From Exobacillus caeni (GTDB taxonomy: Bacteria > Bacillota > Bacilli > Bacillales > Guptibacillaceae): a stretch of 64,000 nucleotides of DNA. The notes under the pieces are model-generated. The model did not search any database, was not told where the DNA came from, and saw only the letters and a program-made list of their open reading frames with translations. The stretch spans positions 648,650 to 712,649 of the forward strand of contig NZ_SWLG01000001.1 of the NCBI RefSeq assembly GCF_005747095.1, written 5' to 3'. Below are positions 1-8,605 of the stretch, in pieces. The stretch's first letter is position 1. Every line of letters begins with the position of its first letter. The position numbers and the translations under genes are program-made.

Positions 1-224
1 AAGGCCAGTATACCAATTAATAAAATAACATCATTAAAGAATGTCGTCTTTAATTTGATCGCAAGTATACCGGTAATTGCCATAAGATTAACGCCAATCG
101 TATCAAGCGCAACTGCTCTATCTGGATTTGATGGTCCCTTAATCGCACGGTAAAGCAAAAACAGGGTAGAAACAGCGATGACAGTTAAACAAACGGTAGA
201 GACAATAGAAAGCAGCTGAATCAT
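1..224 (-). CDS. mrpF: Mrp antiporter subunit MrpF (partial, C-terminus beyond window)
   Basis: The reverse strand reads from an ATG that overlaps the mrpE stop (ATGA) and stays open to the window edge, giving about 74 residues beginning MIQLLSIVS. It contains the MnhF/MrpF signature: a first hydrophobic helix, then YRAIKGPSNPDRAVALD and a second helix. MrpF is a small three-helix subunit of the multi-subunit Na+(K+)/H+ antiporter in the cytoplasmic membrane. An AGGTGA ribosome binding site lies just upstream inside mrpE. MrpG would be expected beyond the left edge. The frame is too short for any reading frame cut-off but the family match is clear. Confidence 0.9.
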   Translation of the reverse strand, partial: MIQLLSIVSTVCLTVIAVSTLFLLYRAIKGPSNPDRAVALDTIGVNLMAITGILAIKLKTTFFNDVILLIGILA

Positions 225-697
225 CTTGTCACCTCCATTATCGCCTTTTCGAACGAATCTTTTATTTGGGTAACAGTTTCATCTATATCAGGAACATCCA
301 TCGCATGGATATAAATAAAATTATAATCCAGGGATACGGAGACAGATAGCGTTCCAGGCGTTAACGTAATCAAGTTAGCGAGAATAGTAATTTCCCAATT
401 CGTTTTTAAGTCGATGGGAATCGCTATAATGCCGGGTTTCATGTCTAGTTTTGGTTTATAAGCCCATTTTACAACATCAATATTGGCAAGAATCAATTCT
501 TTTAGAAACAAACCGATCAGCTTGATAATCGCCCAGACTCGAAACAGATAGAAGCGGTCTGGTATGAATCGTTCTAGAATTAACAGAAGAAAAATACCGA
601 ACAAATAGCCGATAAAAAATGTGCTGAAATTATATGCTTCAAAAAGAAACATCCAGAGGACTGCGATCGTTAGGTTAATGATAATCTGTAATGCCAT
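221..697 (-). CDS. mrpE: Mrp antiporter subunit MrpE
   Basis: A 158-residue MnhE-family protein. Two or three hydrophobic helices fill the first 60 residues, followed by a cytoplasmic domain with the family phrase ITLTPGTLSVSVS and a C-terminal amphipathic segment. It belongs to the MrpA-G complex that exchanges cytoplasmic Na+ or K+ for external protons, supporting alkali and salt tolerance. It lies 4 bases downstream of mrpD and its stop overlaps the mrpF start, so it is translated as part of one operon. Length is normal for the family. Confidence 0.95.
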   Translation of the reverse strand: MALQIIINLTIAVLWMFLFEAYNFSTFFIGYLFGIFLLLILERFIPDRFYLFRVWAIIKLIGLFLKELILANIDVVKWAYKPKLDMKPGIIAIPIDLKTNWEITILANLITLTPGTLSVSVSLDYNFIYIHAMDVPDIDETVTQIKDSFEKAIMEVTR

Positions 698-701
698 CCA
701 A

Positions 702-2183
702 TCACTCCTTTATTACCGCATCAATATATATTGATGGGTCCACCAGGCTATCTGCGATTCCCTGTATGCCAGGATAAAAGAATTCAGCTCCGAGGCCTAA
801 CGCAATCGTAAAGATAAGTAATAATGCGACTGGAAACAACCTGCCATTTTCTGATGCTTTTTCTTGTTCTGGAGCCAATCTAGCTTCGCCCCAGAATCCG
901 TTAAGGAAAATTTTTATTATCGATAAAAGGATGAGTAAGCTTCCTATCAACCCAACTGCAACAATCCCATAATGGTCTTCCTCAACAGCTCCTTTTAACA
1001 ATAAGAACTTTCCAATAAAGCCGCTGAAAGGAGGCAATCCAGCAAGAGCCAGGGCAGCGATAAAAAACATCCATCCCAGTAGCGGGTGGTGCTTGATCAA
1101 ACCACCCATTTTTCGGAGATCGTAGGTTCCGGATATCGCTGCCATTGTTCCTACTAAGAAGAATAAAGCAGCTTTGATAATCATGTCATGCACGAGGTAA
1201 TAGATTGTTCCGGCGAGCGCTGTTGCCGAGAAAACACCGATTCCCGCCATCATAAAACCAACTGCAGGAATGATGTTATACGCAACAATCAACTTTACGT
1301 TGTTTGTCGAGAGAGCCCCGATAACACCGAACAAAATCGTGAAGCCAGCCATATAGATGAAGAACTGGTGGGTAAATTCGAGCTTGTAAATGAATATCAA
1401 GGAAAATACCCTTAAAATCGAATAAACGCCGACTTTTGTAAGCAACGCCCCGAAAAGAGCAGAAATAACGGTTGGGGGAGCGCTATATGATCTGGGAAGC
1501 CAGAAGTATAATGGAAACAATGCCCCTTTGGTTGCAAATACAAGGAACAAAAGGATCGCAATGGTCGTTAATATCCCCTGTTGTTCAACGTCTGCAACCC
1601 TTTCAGCGAGCTGAGCCATATTCACCGTACCAACTACGGAATACAGAAAAGCAACGGTTGTTACAAACAAAATAGAAGAAAACAAGTTGATCAAAATATA
1701 CTTTAGCGACTCCCTCAATTGTTCTTTCGTTCCTCCAAGAACAATCAAACCATAGGAAGCCATTAGTAACACTTCAAAAAATACAAACAGGTTAAACAAG
1801 TCCCCTGTTAAAAAAGCGCCGCTCACGCCTGCAATCAACAATTGAAACAGTGCATAAAAGTAATAGCGTTCTCTTTGTTCATCGAGCGAACGAAAGGCAT
1901 AAAAAGCAGAGGCTACTGCAATAAGGTTTGTTGTGATGACAAGAACCATTGCCAGTTGGTCTGCTACGATCACGATTCCAAAAGGTGCGGGCCAATCACC
2001 GGCTTCAAGGACAAGCGGTCCTTCTTGAAAAACCACTGAGCCGATCCAGCTCACGACCGCCAGATTGACGAATACCATTATTCCGGTGATCACTTTGACC
2101 AGTGTCTTTTGTTTATTGATAAATACGAGCATAATTCCGGTTAATAACGGAAGGAGTATAGGTAGTATTGCTAAATTACTCAT
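702..2183 (-). CDS. mrpD: Mrp antiporter subunit MrpD (NuoN/MnhD-like proton channel)
   Basis: A 493-residue polytopic membrane protein with about 14 predicted helices, of the proton-conducting membrane transporter family shared with complex I subunits NuoL/M/N. Typical features are the FNLFVFFEVLLMASYGL segment, KGALFPLYFWLPRSYSAPPT with conserved lysine and proline, and VHDMIIKAALFFLVG. In Mrp it is one of the two large ion-translocating subunits. The start overlaps the end of mrpC by 8 bases, showing translational coupling. Length is normal. Confidence 0.95.
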   Translation of the reverse strand: MSNLAILPILLPLLTGIMLVFINKQKTLVKVITGIMVFVNLAVVSWIGSVVFQEGPLVLEAGDWPAPFGIVIVADQLAMVLVITTNLIAVASAFYAFRSLDEQRERYYFYALFQLLIAGVSGAFLTGDLFNLFVFFEVLLMASYGLIVLGGTKEQLRESLKYILINLFSSILFVTTVAFLYSVVGTVNMAQLAERVADVEQQGILTTIAILLFLVFATKGALFPLYFWLPRSYSAPPTVISALFGALLTKVGVYSILRVFSLIFIYKLEFTHQFFIYMAGFTILFGVIGALSTNNVKLIVAYNIIPAVGFMMAGIGVFSATALAGTIYYLVHDMIIKAALFFLVGTMAAISGTYDLRKMGGLIKHHPLLGWMFFIAALALAGLPPFSGFIGKFLLLKGAVEEDHYGIVAVGLIGSLLILLSIIKIFLNGFWGEARLAPEQEKASENGRLFPVALLLIFTIALGLGAEFFYPGIQGIADSLVDPSIYIDAVIKE

Positions 2184-2514
2184 GATTGTTTCCCCTCAGT
2201 TTTTCCATATTATCCGTTCCATTCTTTTGATAAGCTCTGTAAGCAAGAACTAACAAAAAGGAAGTAACACCAAAACTGATGACGATCGAAGTCAAAATCA
2301 GCGCCTGTGGCAAAGGATCGACATATTTGGTAACCCCTTCTGATAATATCGGGGGTCCTCCCCTGTTTAATTTTCCCATCGTGATGATCAACAGATGAGC
2401 TCCATGGGAAAGAAGGGCAGTGCCGATAATGATACGCAGGATTTGCTTTTGAAGCAGCATGTAGACGCCAGTTGAGAATAAAAGTCCGGCAAGGATTGCC
2501 ATGAGAAGCTCCAT
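2176..2514 (-). CDS. mrpC: Mrp antiporter subunit MrpC
   Basis: A 112-residue three-helix protein of the NuoK/MnhC family. The motifs GVYMLLQKQILRIIIGTALLSHGAHLL and DPLPQALILTSIVI are diagnostic (quoted here by their first residues at about 17 and 66). It is the small partner subunit of the antiporter core. Its ATG overlaps the mrpA stop (TAATG), which is odd because in other Bacillaceae mrpB lies between mrpA and mrpC; here there is no room for it. Confidence 0.95.
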   Translation of the reverse strand: MELLMAILAGLLFSTGVYMLLQKQILRIIIGTALLSHGAHLLIITMGKLNRGGPPILSEGVTKYVDPLPQALILTSIVISFGVTSFLLVLAYRAYQKNGTDNMEKLRGNNHE

Positions 2515-4856
2515 TATTCATTCTCCCCTTTCTTTCCCTTAAGTTTAATCATGGAATAGATTCCTATAGCTGCTAGACCCAGGACAAGTATTTCGAGCAT
2601 CGTATCAAGTCCCCGAAAATCAACCAGAATCACATTGACGATGTTGTCTCCGCCGCCAAGCTCATAGGAATTCTCAATAAAGTAGTCAGAGATCGGTTCA
2701 AATAACTTAGTGCTGTGGGAAGAGATCGCAACCAGAGTGACTATAACTCCCACACTAACGGAAATGACAAGATTTACAACCTTTTTACGTGCGGATTGAT
2801 ACTCTTTTTTCAAATCAGGCAAATGGTAAAAGCAAAGCAAAAACAATGCTACCGTTACAGTTTCAACAATGAGTTGGGTTAAAGCCAGGTCTGGCGCCCG
2901 GAAGAATACAAACAACAGCGACAGGCCATACCCTACAATTCCGAGAACCAGTATAGCTGCGATCCGATTTTTCATAAGAACCGTTCCAATCGCAGCAGCA
3001 GCCATTATTACAGCGATTGAGAATTCTGGAACTGCCAGTGGTGCGAGATCCTCTAACGACATTGCAAAACCATCTGTCACTGTCATCGTAACCGAAATAA
3101 GAATGATGAAAAATACAAGAATGTAGGCCATATAACTTCTTATGGAACCTGTCATATACGCTCTAGTAAGACTCGTAGACCCTTTAAAAATACCATTCAC
3201 GATAGCATCATAGCTTTTAGCTGCTGAGAGTTTTCCCGGCAAAATTTGATAGAAGCTTTCCCACTTCGTTCTTATCAAATAAAGAAAAGTTCCGACAGCA
3301 AGAACTATAAGAGACATGTACAATGCGGGGTTTCCCCACCCATGCCAAAACTTTATATGCGATTCAAAATGTTCGCCGTTGATTGCAGCCACCGCCGGAG
3401 CAAGGAGTCGCTCGTTAAAGAAATTCGGTAGCAAAGCGATGATAACGATTAAGCTGACAAGAATAAGCGGTGAGACCAGCATGCCAAATGGAGCTTCGTG
3501 CGGTTTCTTTTCAAGGGTGTCGCGTTGCTTGCCTGCAAATGTCCTGAAGAACAGCATCACAGAATACACAAACGTAAATATGCTCCCTAAAACCGCCAGC
3601 ACCGGCAATACCGGCGCTACTGTTTCCACTAAAGGAGAGGCATGTTCAAAGTGCCTGCTTGATTCGAAAAACATCTCCTTACTCAAAAAGCCATTGAAAA
3701 TTGGAAGCGGAAATCCAGCCATCGAAAAAGTGCCGAAGAAAGCCAGGGTCGCTGTAATAGGCATAAAGGTAAACAAGCCCCCGAGCCTTCTAATGTCCCG
3801 GGTTCCTGTTTCATGGTCAACAATACCAGCGACCATAAAAAGACTTCCTTTAAAGGTTGCATGGTTAAGAATATGGAAGACAGCTGCAAGGATCGCTACG
3901 CCTGTTCCAAATCCGAGCATAGCCATAATCATGCCGAGCTGGCTTATAGTGGAATATGCAAGAATAGCCTTCAGATCTGTCTGGCGGACAGCCATGTAAG
4001 ACCCCCAGCAAAGCGTAAGCAATCCAAACCCGGTTACGAGAATGAAAAACAGGTCATTTCCTGCAAACAATAGTGAAAGTCTTGCGACAAGATAGAGCCC
4101 GGCTTTTACCATCGTTGCGGAATGAAGGAACGCACTGACTGGTGTAGGTGCCTCCATCGCATCAGGCAGCCATGTATGGAATGGAAACTGGGCTGATTTT
4201 GTAAACGCCCCGAGTAAGATCAAAATCAAAATCCAGGGAAACGCCGTATCATTCAAAACAAGATCTGATCGTTCAATAATTTCTCTAATGCTTGGCGTAC
4301 CGGTGACCGTATAAAGTAATAAAAAGCCACCAAGCATAGACAGGCCGCCAAAAACGGTAATAAGCATTGATTTTAATGCACCGTATTTTGAACCCTCACG
4401 GTAATACCAGTATCCGATAAGCAAAAAGGAAGAAATACTTGTCAACTCCCAAAATGTGTAGAGGATGAACAAGTTGTCAGATAAGACGACTCCCAGCATA
4501 GCTCCCATAAATAAAAGAAGGTACACATAGAAGTGACCGAGCTTTTCGGTAATATGTAAGTAATAAATCGAGTAGAGCACAACAAGCGTTCCGATTCCAG
4601 TAATCAATAAAGCAAAGAATAAACTAAGCCCATCGATATACAAACTGAAATTTATTCCAAGAGATGGAATCCAATCTAACGTATAAACATTATGTACGCC
4701 TCTCCAGACATCTTTAAAATAAGTTGATAGAAATAAAAACAGTAGAAGAGGAACGGGTAGGACGAACCACCCTGTATGGATTTTTCTCAATGCTTTATAA
4801 AAAAATGGAATAAGAACAGCTGCCAGAAACGGGGCAAGGACAGCGAGATGTAACAT
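2514..4856 (-). CDS. mrpA: Mrp antiporter subunit MrpA (NuoL/MnhA-like, with MbhD/MbhE-like C-terminus)
   Basis: A 780-residue membrane protein, the largest Mrp subunit. The first 500 residues are NuoL-like (FWELTSISSFLLIGYW, KSAQFPFHTWLPDAMEAPTP, LNHATFKGSLFMVAG). The last 170 hold an MbhD-like helix bundle (FFRAPDLALTQLIVETVTVALF) and an MbhE-like end finishing NIVNVILVDFRGLDTMLEI. I see no MnhB-type sequence (no glycine-rich GHNAPGGGF-like motif), so mrpB has not been fused to it. AGGAGGG precedes the ATG at good spacing, making this the first gene of the operon. Length is close to the usual 770-800. Confidence 0.95.
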   Translation of the reverse strand: MLHLAVLAPFLAAVLIPFFYKALRKIHTGWFVLPVPLLLFLFLSTYFKDVWRGVHNVYTLDWIPSLGINFSLYIDGLSLFFALLITGIGTLVVLYSIYYLHITEKLGHFYVYLLLFMGAMLGVVLSDNLFILYTFWELTSISSFLLIGYWYYREGSKYGALKSMLITVFGGLSMLGGFLLLYTVTGTPSIREIIERSDLVLNDTAFPWILILILLGAFTKSAQFPFHTWLPDAMEAPTPVSAFLHSATMVKAGLYLVARLSLLFAGNDLFFILVTGFGLLTLCWGSYMAVRQTDLKAILAYSTISQLGMIMAMLGFGTGVAILAAVFHILNHATFKGSLFMVAGIVDHETGTRDIRRLGGLFTFMPITATLAFFGTFSMAGFPLPIFNGFLSKEMFFESSRHFEHASPLVETVAPVLPVLAVLGSIFTFVYSVMLFFRTFAGKQRDTLEKKPHEAPFGMLVSPLILVSLIVIIALLPNFFNERLLAPAVAAINGEHFESHIKFWHGWGNPALYMSLIVLAVGTFLYLIRTKWESFYQILPGKLSAAKSYDAIVNGIFKGSTSLTRAYMTGSIRSYMAYILVFFIILISVTMTVTDGFAMSLEDLAPLAVPEFSIAVIMAAAAIGTVLMKNRIAAILVLGIVGYGLSLLFVFFRAPDLALTQLIVETVTVALFLLCFYHLPDLKKEYQSARKKVVNLVISVSVGVIVTLVAISSHSTKLFEPISDYFIENSYELGGGDNIVNVILVDFRGLDTMLEILVLGLAAIGIYSMIKLKGKKGENE

Positions 4857-5024
4857 ATGTATTAGACCCTCCTGTGATAGGAATAAAAAATAAGTTCACA
4901 TGAACCTGTATTGCAATATCTCAATTGTAATCAAAAACACTTACTTTTATCAACATATAACTCAGCATTCCCTGTATAAGTTCCCCAATCTTCGACCATT
5001 CTATTTGCGAAAGGTGGGAGAAAA
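4857..5024. promoter_or_regulatory. Divergent intergenic region between mrpA and the lipoprotein gene
   Basis: This 168-base AT-rich stretch must hold the promoter of the mrp operon (leftward) and that of the lipoprotein gene (rightward). The only visible operator-like sequence is a short palindrome TTCACATGAA near 4893. Candidate hexamers exist on both strands but none pairs convincingly at 16-18 bases, so no promoter is assigned. Confidence 0.4.
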
Positions 5025-5495
5025 ATGCGAAATGTACTTATAATAGTTTCTATTGTTTTTATTGCAGGGTGCAGCAGTTTTTCCGATTCCATTTATAATT
5101 TTGATGAGGCGCTTCCGTTTAGTTCAAGAGAATATTATCGTACGGTTACGGAAAGGAACGAGATAGGGATTGCGAGTTCAGAGTCTATTCAATCTGAAGC
5201 ACTCTACAAAGAAATCAAGCAGGAATTGTTGAGGAACGGATACATAAAAGATGTAATCTTTTTGTCTCATGGAGAACAGACGGTGCTGGCACTATCTTCA
5301 GGTGCCTATTTCCAAACAGAACTGGCAGACAATCAGGAGCAAATAAAAGCTTTATTATCAGAAAAAGGGCTTTCCGCTAAAATTGTCACACATCCCGGCC
5401 ATGTAAGAATAGCTAAAAATCTTAAAACACATTCAGGAAACAGGAATGAAGAGTGGATTGAAAAATGGGAGGAATTGATAGGAAGGCAAAGCTAG
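5025..5495 (+). CDS. Putative lipoprotein of unknown function
   Basis: A 156-residue protein with a lipoprotein signal peptide: MRN, a hydrophobic stretch and the lipobox IAGC, so Cys16 would be lipid-modified and the mature protein anchored on the outer face of the membrane. The rest is hydrophilic and shows no motif I recognise. GGTGGGAG precedes the ATG. It stands alone, divergent from mrpA, and ends at a hairpin shared with sda. I do not recognise the family. A role linked to the Mrp operon or to sda is possible only by position. Confidence 0.75.
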   Translation: MRNVLIIVSIVFIAGCSSFSDSIYNFDEALPFSSREYYRTVTERNEIGIASSESIQSEALYKEIKQELLRNGYIKDVIFLSHGEQTVLALSSGAYFQTELADNQEQIKALLSEKGLSAKIVTHPGHVRIAKNLKTHSGNRNEEWIEKWEELIGRQS

Positions 5496-5511
5496 ATTAA
5501 TTCCAAAAAAT

Positions 5512-5541
5512 AAAACAGCCAACCTTACCGGGTTGGCTTTA
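5512..5541. terminator. Bidirectional terminator between lipoprotein gene and sda
   Basis: The perfect 8-bp stem AGCCAACC/GGTTGGCT (5517-5524 with 5531-5538) has a 6-base loop. An A-rich run on its left becomes a T-rich tail for the leftward sda transcript, while only TTT follows it rightwards, so it is probably stronger for sda. Confidence 0.85.
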
Positions 5542-5549
5542 AGCGAGAG

Positions 5550-5687
5550 TTATGCAGATGTAAGTTCGACATGGAGGGAACGGCGGTCAATCTCATGTTC
5601 GATTAAATTGATAAACTCCTGGCTAAGGTGTAATTCACGCGCTTTTAAATAGGATTCGATCAACAGGTCATCAGATAATTTTTCCAT
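5550..5687 (-). CDS. sda: Sporulation checkpoint inhibitor Sda
   Basis: A 45-residue protein beginning [16 protein letters not shown] and continuing with the two-helix hairpin typical of Sda ([11 protein letters not shown]). Sda binds the histidine kinases KinA/KinB and blocks phosphorelay input when replication initiation or elongation is disturbed, delaying sporulation. The ATG was chosen because it matches the 46-residue B. subtilis protein; the frame stays open for 23 more codons, and a TTG four codons upstream lies nearer the only GGGAGGTG, so a slightly longer product is possible. The upstream region carries DnaA boxes, as in B. subtilis. Confidence 0.9.
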   Translation of the reverse strand: MEKLSDDLLIESYLKARELHLSQEFINLIEHEIDRRSLHVELTSA

Positions 5688-5781
5688 AGGCCTGGCCAAT
5701 AGCTTGGCTCTACACCTCCCTATATAATAATGGCATGTTCCTTGCTTTTTAGGCATATCATGTAAGTTAGTCTGTTATTTT

Positions 5782-5809
5782 TTTATAGCTTACCATGTAC
5801 AAAAATCAA
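5782..5809 (-). promoter_or_regulatory. sda promoter, sigma-A type
   Basis: On the reverse strand TTGATT (5804-5809) and TATAAA (5782-5787) are separated by 16 bases, close to the sigma-A consensus. It lies about 95 bases upstream of the sda ATG. A LexA-like palindrome directly abuts the -35 box. Confidence 0.6.
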
Positions 5810-5821
5810 GAACAACCGTTC
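5810..5821. promoter_or_regulatory. LexA-like (SOS box) palindrome at the sda promoter
   Basis: The sequence GAAC-AACC-GTTC matches the core of the Bacillus SOS box (consensus CGAACRNRYGTTYC) except at one inner position and the outer bases, and it touches the -35 hexamer of the sda promoter. A LexA dimer here would block sda until DNA damage. The assignment is by motif only. Confidence 0.5.
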
Positions 5822-5823
5822 TG

Positions 5824-5923
5824 TTATCCACAGTTAAAAGTGGATAAATTGTGGGTATGTTGTTTATAAACTATATAAAATGACGAAGAAACAGTGTGTG
5901 TTATGTGCATAAAGTTATCCACA
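5824..5923. promoter_or_regulatory. DnaA-box cluster upstream of sda / yqeG
   Basis: Two perfect boxes TTATCCACA lie at 5824-5832 and 5915-5923. On the other strand there is TTATGCACA (5904-5912, fits TTATNCACA) and TTATCCACT (5839-5847, one mismatch), with a weaker copy at 5850-5858. The sda-yqeG intergenic region is a known DnaA-binding cluster in B. subtilis, where DnaA controls sda. The boxes sit just upstream of the sda promoter. Apart from these, the LexA-like site and the promoter, the 432-base sda-yqeG gap shows nothing else clear. Confidence 0.85.
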
Positions 5924-6119
5924 GGAAAAAAATACACCCGATTTTGTCGAAAAGTTTTTTTAAAATGATCAAAAAGCAGTTAGTAGGTTAGAAAAAAGGC
6001 GTTATTTGTCCATACTGAGCAATTTTTCTGTCAGGATGTGAAACTAATGAGTTTATTGTTGTAGGATTTAAATTTATTGATACAATAGGAATGTCATTAA
6101 AGTGTAGGGGTGTTATATA

Positions 6120-6638
6120 TTGTTGAAAAAGTTTTTTTTGCCGGACGAACATGTGAAAAGCGTGTTTCATATTAAACCAGAGAAGTTGAAAGAAAAAGGA
6201 ATAAAGGCTATTATTACAGACCTGGATAATACTCTAGTAGAATGGGACCGTCCCGATGCGACGCCTGAATTGATGGAATGGTTCAGGGATATGCGCGAAC
6301 ATGGCATATTGGTCACGATCGTTTCTAACAATAACCAAAAAAGAGTCGAGGATTTTGCCAGTCCAGTAGACGTACCATTTATATATGAAGCTAAAAAACC
6401 AATGACAAAGGCTTTTAAGAAAGCAATCGAAGATATGAAAGTAAGAAATGAACAAATCGTCGTTATTGGAGACCAAATCTTTACAGATGTATTAGGGGCA
6501 AATCGGCTTGGCTTGCACACGATTTTAGTTGTCCCGGTAGCGAGCACTGATGGTTTTGTAACAAAGTTTAACAGAAAGATGGAAAGGTTACTGTTAGCAT
6601 GGATGAAGAAAAGAGGAATGATTCATTGGGAGGAATAG
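6120..6638 (+). CDS. yqeG: YqeG family HAD-type phosphatase
   Basis: A 172-residue HAD-superfamily protein (subfamily IIIA). The nucleophile motif DLDNT (Asp34, Asp36) and the late acidic motif GDQIFTDVLGANR are present, so phosphatase chemistry is likely; the substrate in Bacillus is not settled. The start is TTG, giving MLKKFFLPDE exactly as in B. subtilis, with AGGGGTG upstream. It is the first gene of the yqeG-yqeM cluster, and its end carries the ribosome binding site of yqeH. Confidence 0.9.
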   Translation: MLKKFFLPDEHVKSVFHIKPEKLKEKGIKAIITDLDNTLVEWDRPDATPELMEWFRDMREHGILVTIVSNNNQKRVEDFASPVDVPFIYEAKKPMTKAFKKAIEDMKVRNEQIVVIGDQIFTDVLGANRLGLHTILVVPVASTDGFVTKFNRKMERLLLAWMKKRGMIHWEE

Positions 6639-6640
6639 AA

Positions 6641-7750
6641 TTGAAGGACGATAATATAATCTGCGCTGGATGCGGTGTTGCCATTCAAACCGAGAATAAA
6701 GAAGAACTGGGGTACACGCCTTCATCAGCACTTGAAAGAGATGTGATTATTTGCCAGCGTTGCTTTCGCCTGAAACATTATAACGAAATACAGGATGTAT
6801 CCCTGACGGATGACGATTTCCTTAAAATTTTAAATGAAATCGGAAGCAAAGATGCTCTTATTGTGATGATAGTTGATATTTTTGATTTCAATGGAAGCTG
6901 GCTGCCCGGGATTCCACGCTTTGCGGGTAAAAACCCGGTACTTCTTGTCGGGAATAAAGTAGACTTACTGCCAAAGTCAGTTAATGAAAGCAGATTGATT
7001 AACTGGATGAAAGAGACATCCAAAGAGCTTGGATTAAAGCCGGCAGACGTGATGCTGATGAGTGCGGAAAAAGGCCACCGAGTCATGGAGGTCGCTGCAC
7101 AGATCGATCAATCGCGAGAAGGCAAGGATGTTTATATTATAGGATGCACGAATGTGGGGAAATCCACGTTTGTGAACCGATTGATCAAAGAGTTTGGCGG
7201 CGATGAAGAACAGCTGATCACAACAAGCCAGTTCCCTGGCACTACCTTGAATTTAATCGATATTCCGCTTGACGATGGCAGAACGATGTATGATACACCT
7301 GGCATAATCAACCATCATCAAATGGCACACTACATTAATAAAAATGAATTAAGAACAATCACACCTAAAAAAGAAATTAAACCGAAAGTATATCAGTTAA
7401 ATGAAGAACAAACGTTATTTTTTGGAGGTCTGGCAAGGTTTGACTTTGTAAGCGGTGAACGGCAGTCCTTTGTTTGCTATGTGTCTAATGAAATTAACAT
7501 CCATCGAACAAAGCTTTCAAGGGCTGATGAGCTCTATCAAACCCAGCTTGGGGATATCCTTCAGCCACCTGGAGATAAAACTAAGGAAGGCTTTCCTCGT
7601 CTAGTTCCGCATGAATTTATGATTAAAGAAGATAAAGTTGATGTTGTTTTTTCTGGCCTGGGGTGGATAACCGTCAGTAAAAAAGGGACAAAACTAGTTG
7701 CGCATGCACCCGAGGGTGTTGGAGTTTCGGTTAGAAAGTCGCTAATATAA
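6641..7750 (+). CDS. yqeH: Circularly permuted ribosome-assembly GTPase YqeH
   Basis: A 369-residue GTPase needed for 30S subunit assembly. A zinc-finger-like N-terminus (CAGC at 8-11, CQRC at 38-41) precedes a permuted G domain: the G4 motif NKVD (about 105) comes before the P-loop GCTNVGKS (about 168) and DTPG. I start it at TTG, 6 bases after GGGAGGA and 2 bases after the yqeG stop, because this agrees with the short N-terminus of B. subtilis YqeH. An in-frame ATG at 6599 would add 14 residues but has no good ribosome binding site. Confidence 0.93.
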   Translation: MKDDNIICAGCGVAIQTENKEELGYTPSSALERDVIICQRCFRLKHYNEIQDVSLTDDDFLKILNEIGSKDALIVMIVDIFDFNGSWLPGIPRFAGKNPVLLVGNKVDLLPKSVNESRLINWMKETSKELGLKPADVMLMSAEKGHRVMEVAAQIDQSREGKDVYIIGCTNVGKSTFVNRLIKEFGGDEEQLITTSQFPGTTLNLIDIPLDDGRTMYDTPGIINHHQMAHYINKNELRTITPKKEIKPKVYQLNEEQTLFFGGLARFDFVSGERQSFVCYVSNEINIHRTKLSRADELYQTQLGDILQPPGDKTKEGFPRLVPHEFMIKEDKVDVVFSGLGWITVSKKGTKLVAHAPEGVGVSVRKSLI

Positions 7751-7762
7751 GCAGGTGATTAT

Positions 7763-8605
7763 ATGGAAAATCTCTATGGACTAATCGGCTATCCAATCGG
7801 GCATTCTATGTCTCCTCTAATGCATAATAAAGAATTTAAGGAGCTTGGCCTAAACGACACGTATCACGCCTTCGAAGTTAAGCCTGAAAATCTGCAGCAA
7901 GCTGTTGAAGGTATTAGGGCTCTCGGTATATGTGGGTTTAATGTCACAATACCCCATAAAGTGGCAATCATGGATCATGTTGATGAAATAACGGAAGAAG
8001 CTGCTGAAATAGGTGCGGTCAATACAGTTGTTAATAAAAATGGGAAATTAATCGCCTATAACACAGATGGACCAGGTTATCTTGAGTCACTGCTTGGAAT
8101 CATTCCTAGAAATCGTCTGAACGAACAATCTGTTTTAATTATAGGAGCAGGAGGAGCGGCACGTGCCATCGCGGTGTCGCTTGCAAGGTTTGGAGTAATG
8201 GATTTGACCGTTGGAAACCGTACATTGGAACGGGCAAGAAAGTTAGCAGACGATTGTTCCGTTCATAGCAAGACAGAAGCGGTTTCGTTAGAAAAAGCCG
8301 AACGCCTTTTAGACAAATATGACGTTATTATAAATACAACTTCAGTTGGGATGTCACCTAACGTCAACTGTATGCCGATTGATTTAAATAACTTAAGAAG
8401 TGGAACAGTAATAAGTGACCTGATTTATAATCCGCTTGAAACGATGTTTTTAAAGGAAGGTGCATCGAGAGGCGCAAAAGCACTCAATGGCCTGGAGATG
8501 TTTGTGAATCAAGGAGCACTTGCGTTTGAATTGTGGACAGGTATTAAACCTGATCGCAAACGAATGAAAGAGAATGTCTTGAAACAATTAGGAGGAAATC
8601 AATAA
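7763..8605 (+). CDS. aroE: Shikimate dehydrogenase AroE
   Basis: A 280-residue NADP-dependent enzyme that reduces 3-dehydroshikimate to shikimate in aromatic amino acid synthesis. The N-terminal substrate domain has GYPIGHSMSPLMHN with the catalytic pair Lys66 (NVTIPHK) and Asp102 (NTDGPGY). The nucleotide-binding domain has GAGGAARA and NRTLERA, and the end carries the quinate/shikimate DH signature near LEMFVNQGALAFELWTG. GCAGGTGA lies before the ATG. It is 12 bases after yqeH and abuts yqeI. Confidence 0.97.
   Translation: MENLYGLIGYPIGHSMSPLMHNKEFKELGLNDTYHAFEVKPENLQQAVEGIRALGICGFNVTIPHKVAIMDHVDEITEEAAEIGAVNTVVNKNGKLIAYNTDGPGYLESLLGIIPRNRLNEQSVLIIGAGGAARAIAVSLARFGVMDLTVGNRTLERARKLADDCSVHSKTEAVSLEKAERLLDKYDVIINTTSVGMSPNVNCMPIDLNNLRSGTVISDLIYNPLETMFLKEGASRGAKALNGLEMFVNQGALAFELWTGIKPDRKRMKENVLKQLGGNQ

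Noticed and set aside
3316..3999. A 227-codon open frame on the plus strand inside mrpA
   Set aside because: It lies antisense to a clear MrpA sequence, has no convincing ribosome binding site and its product resembles nothing.
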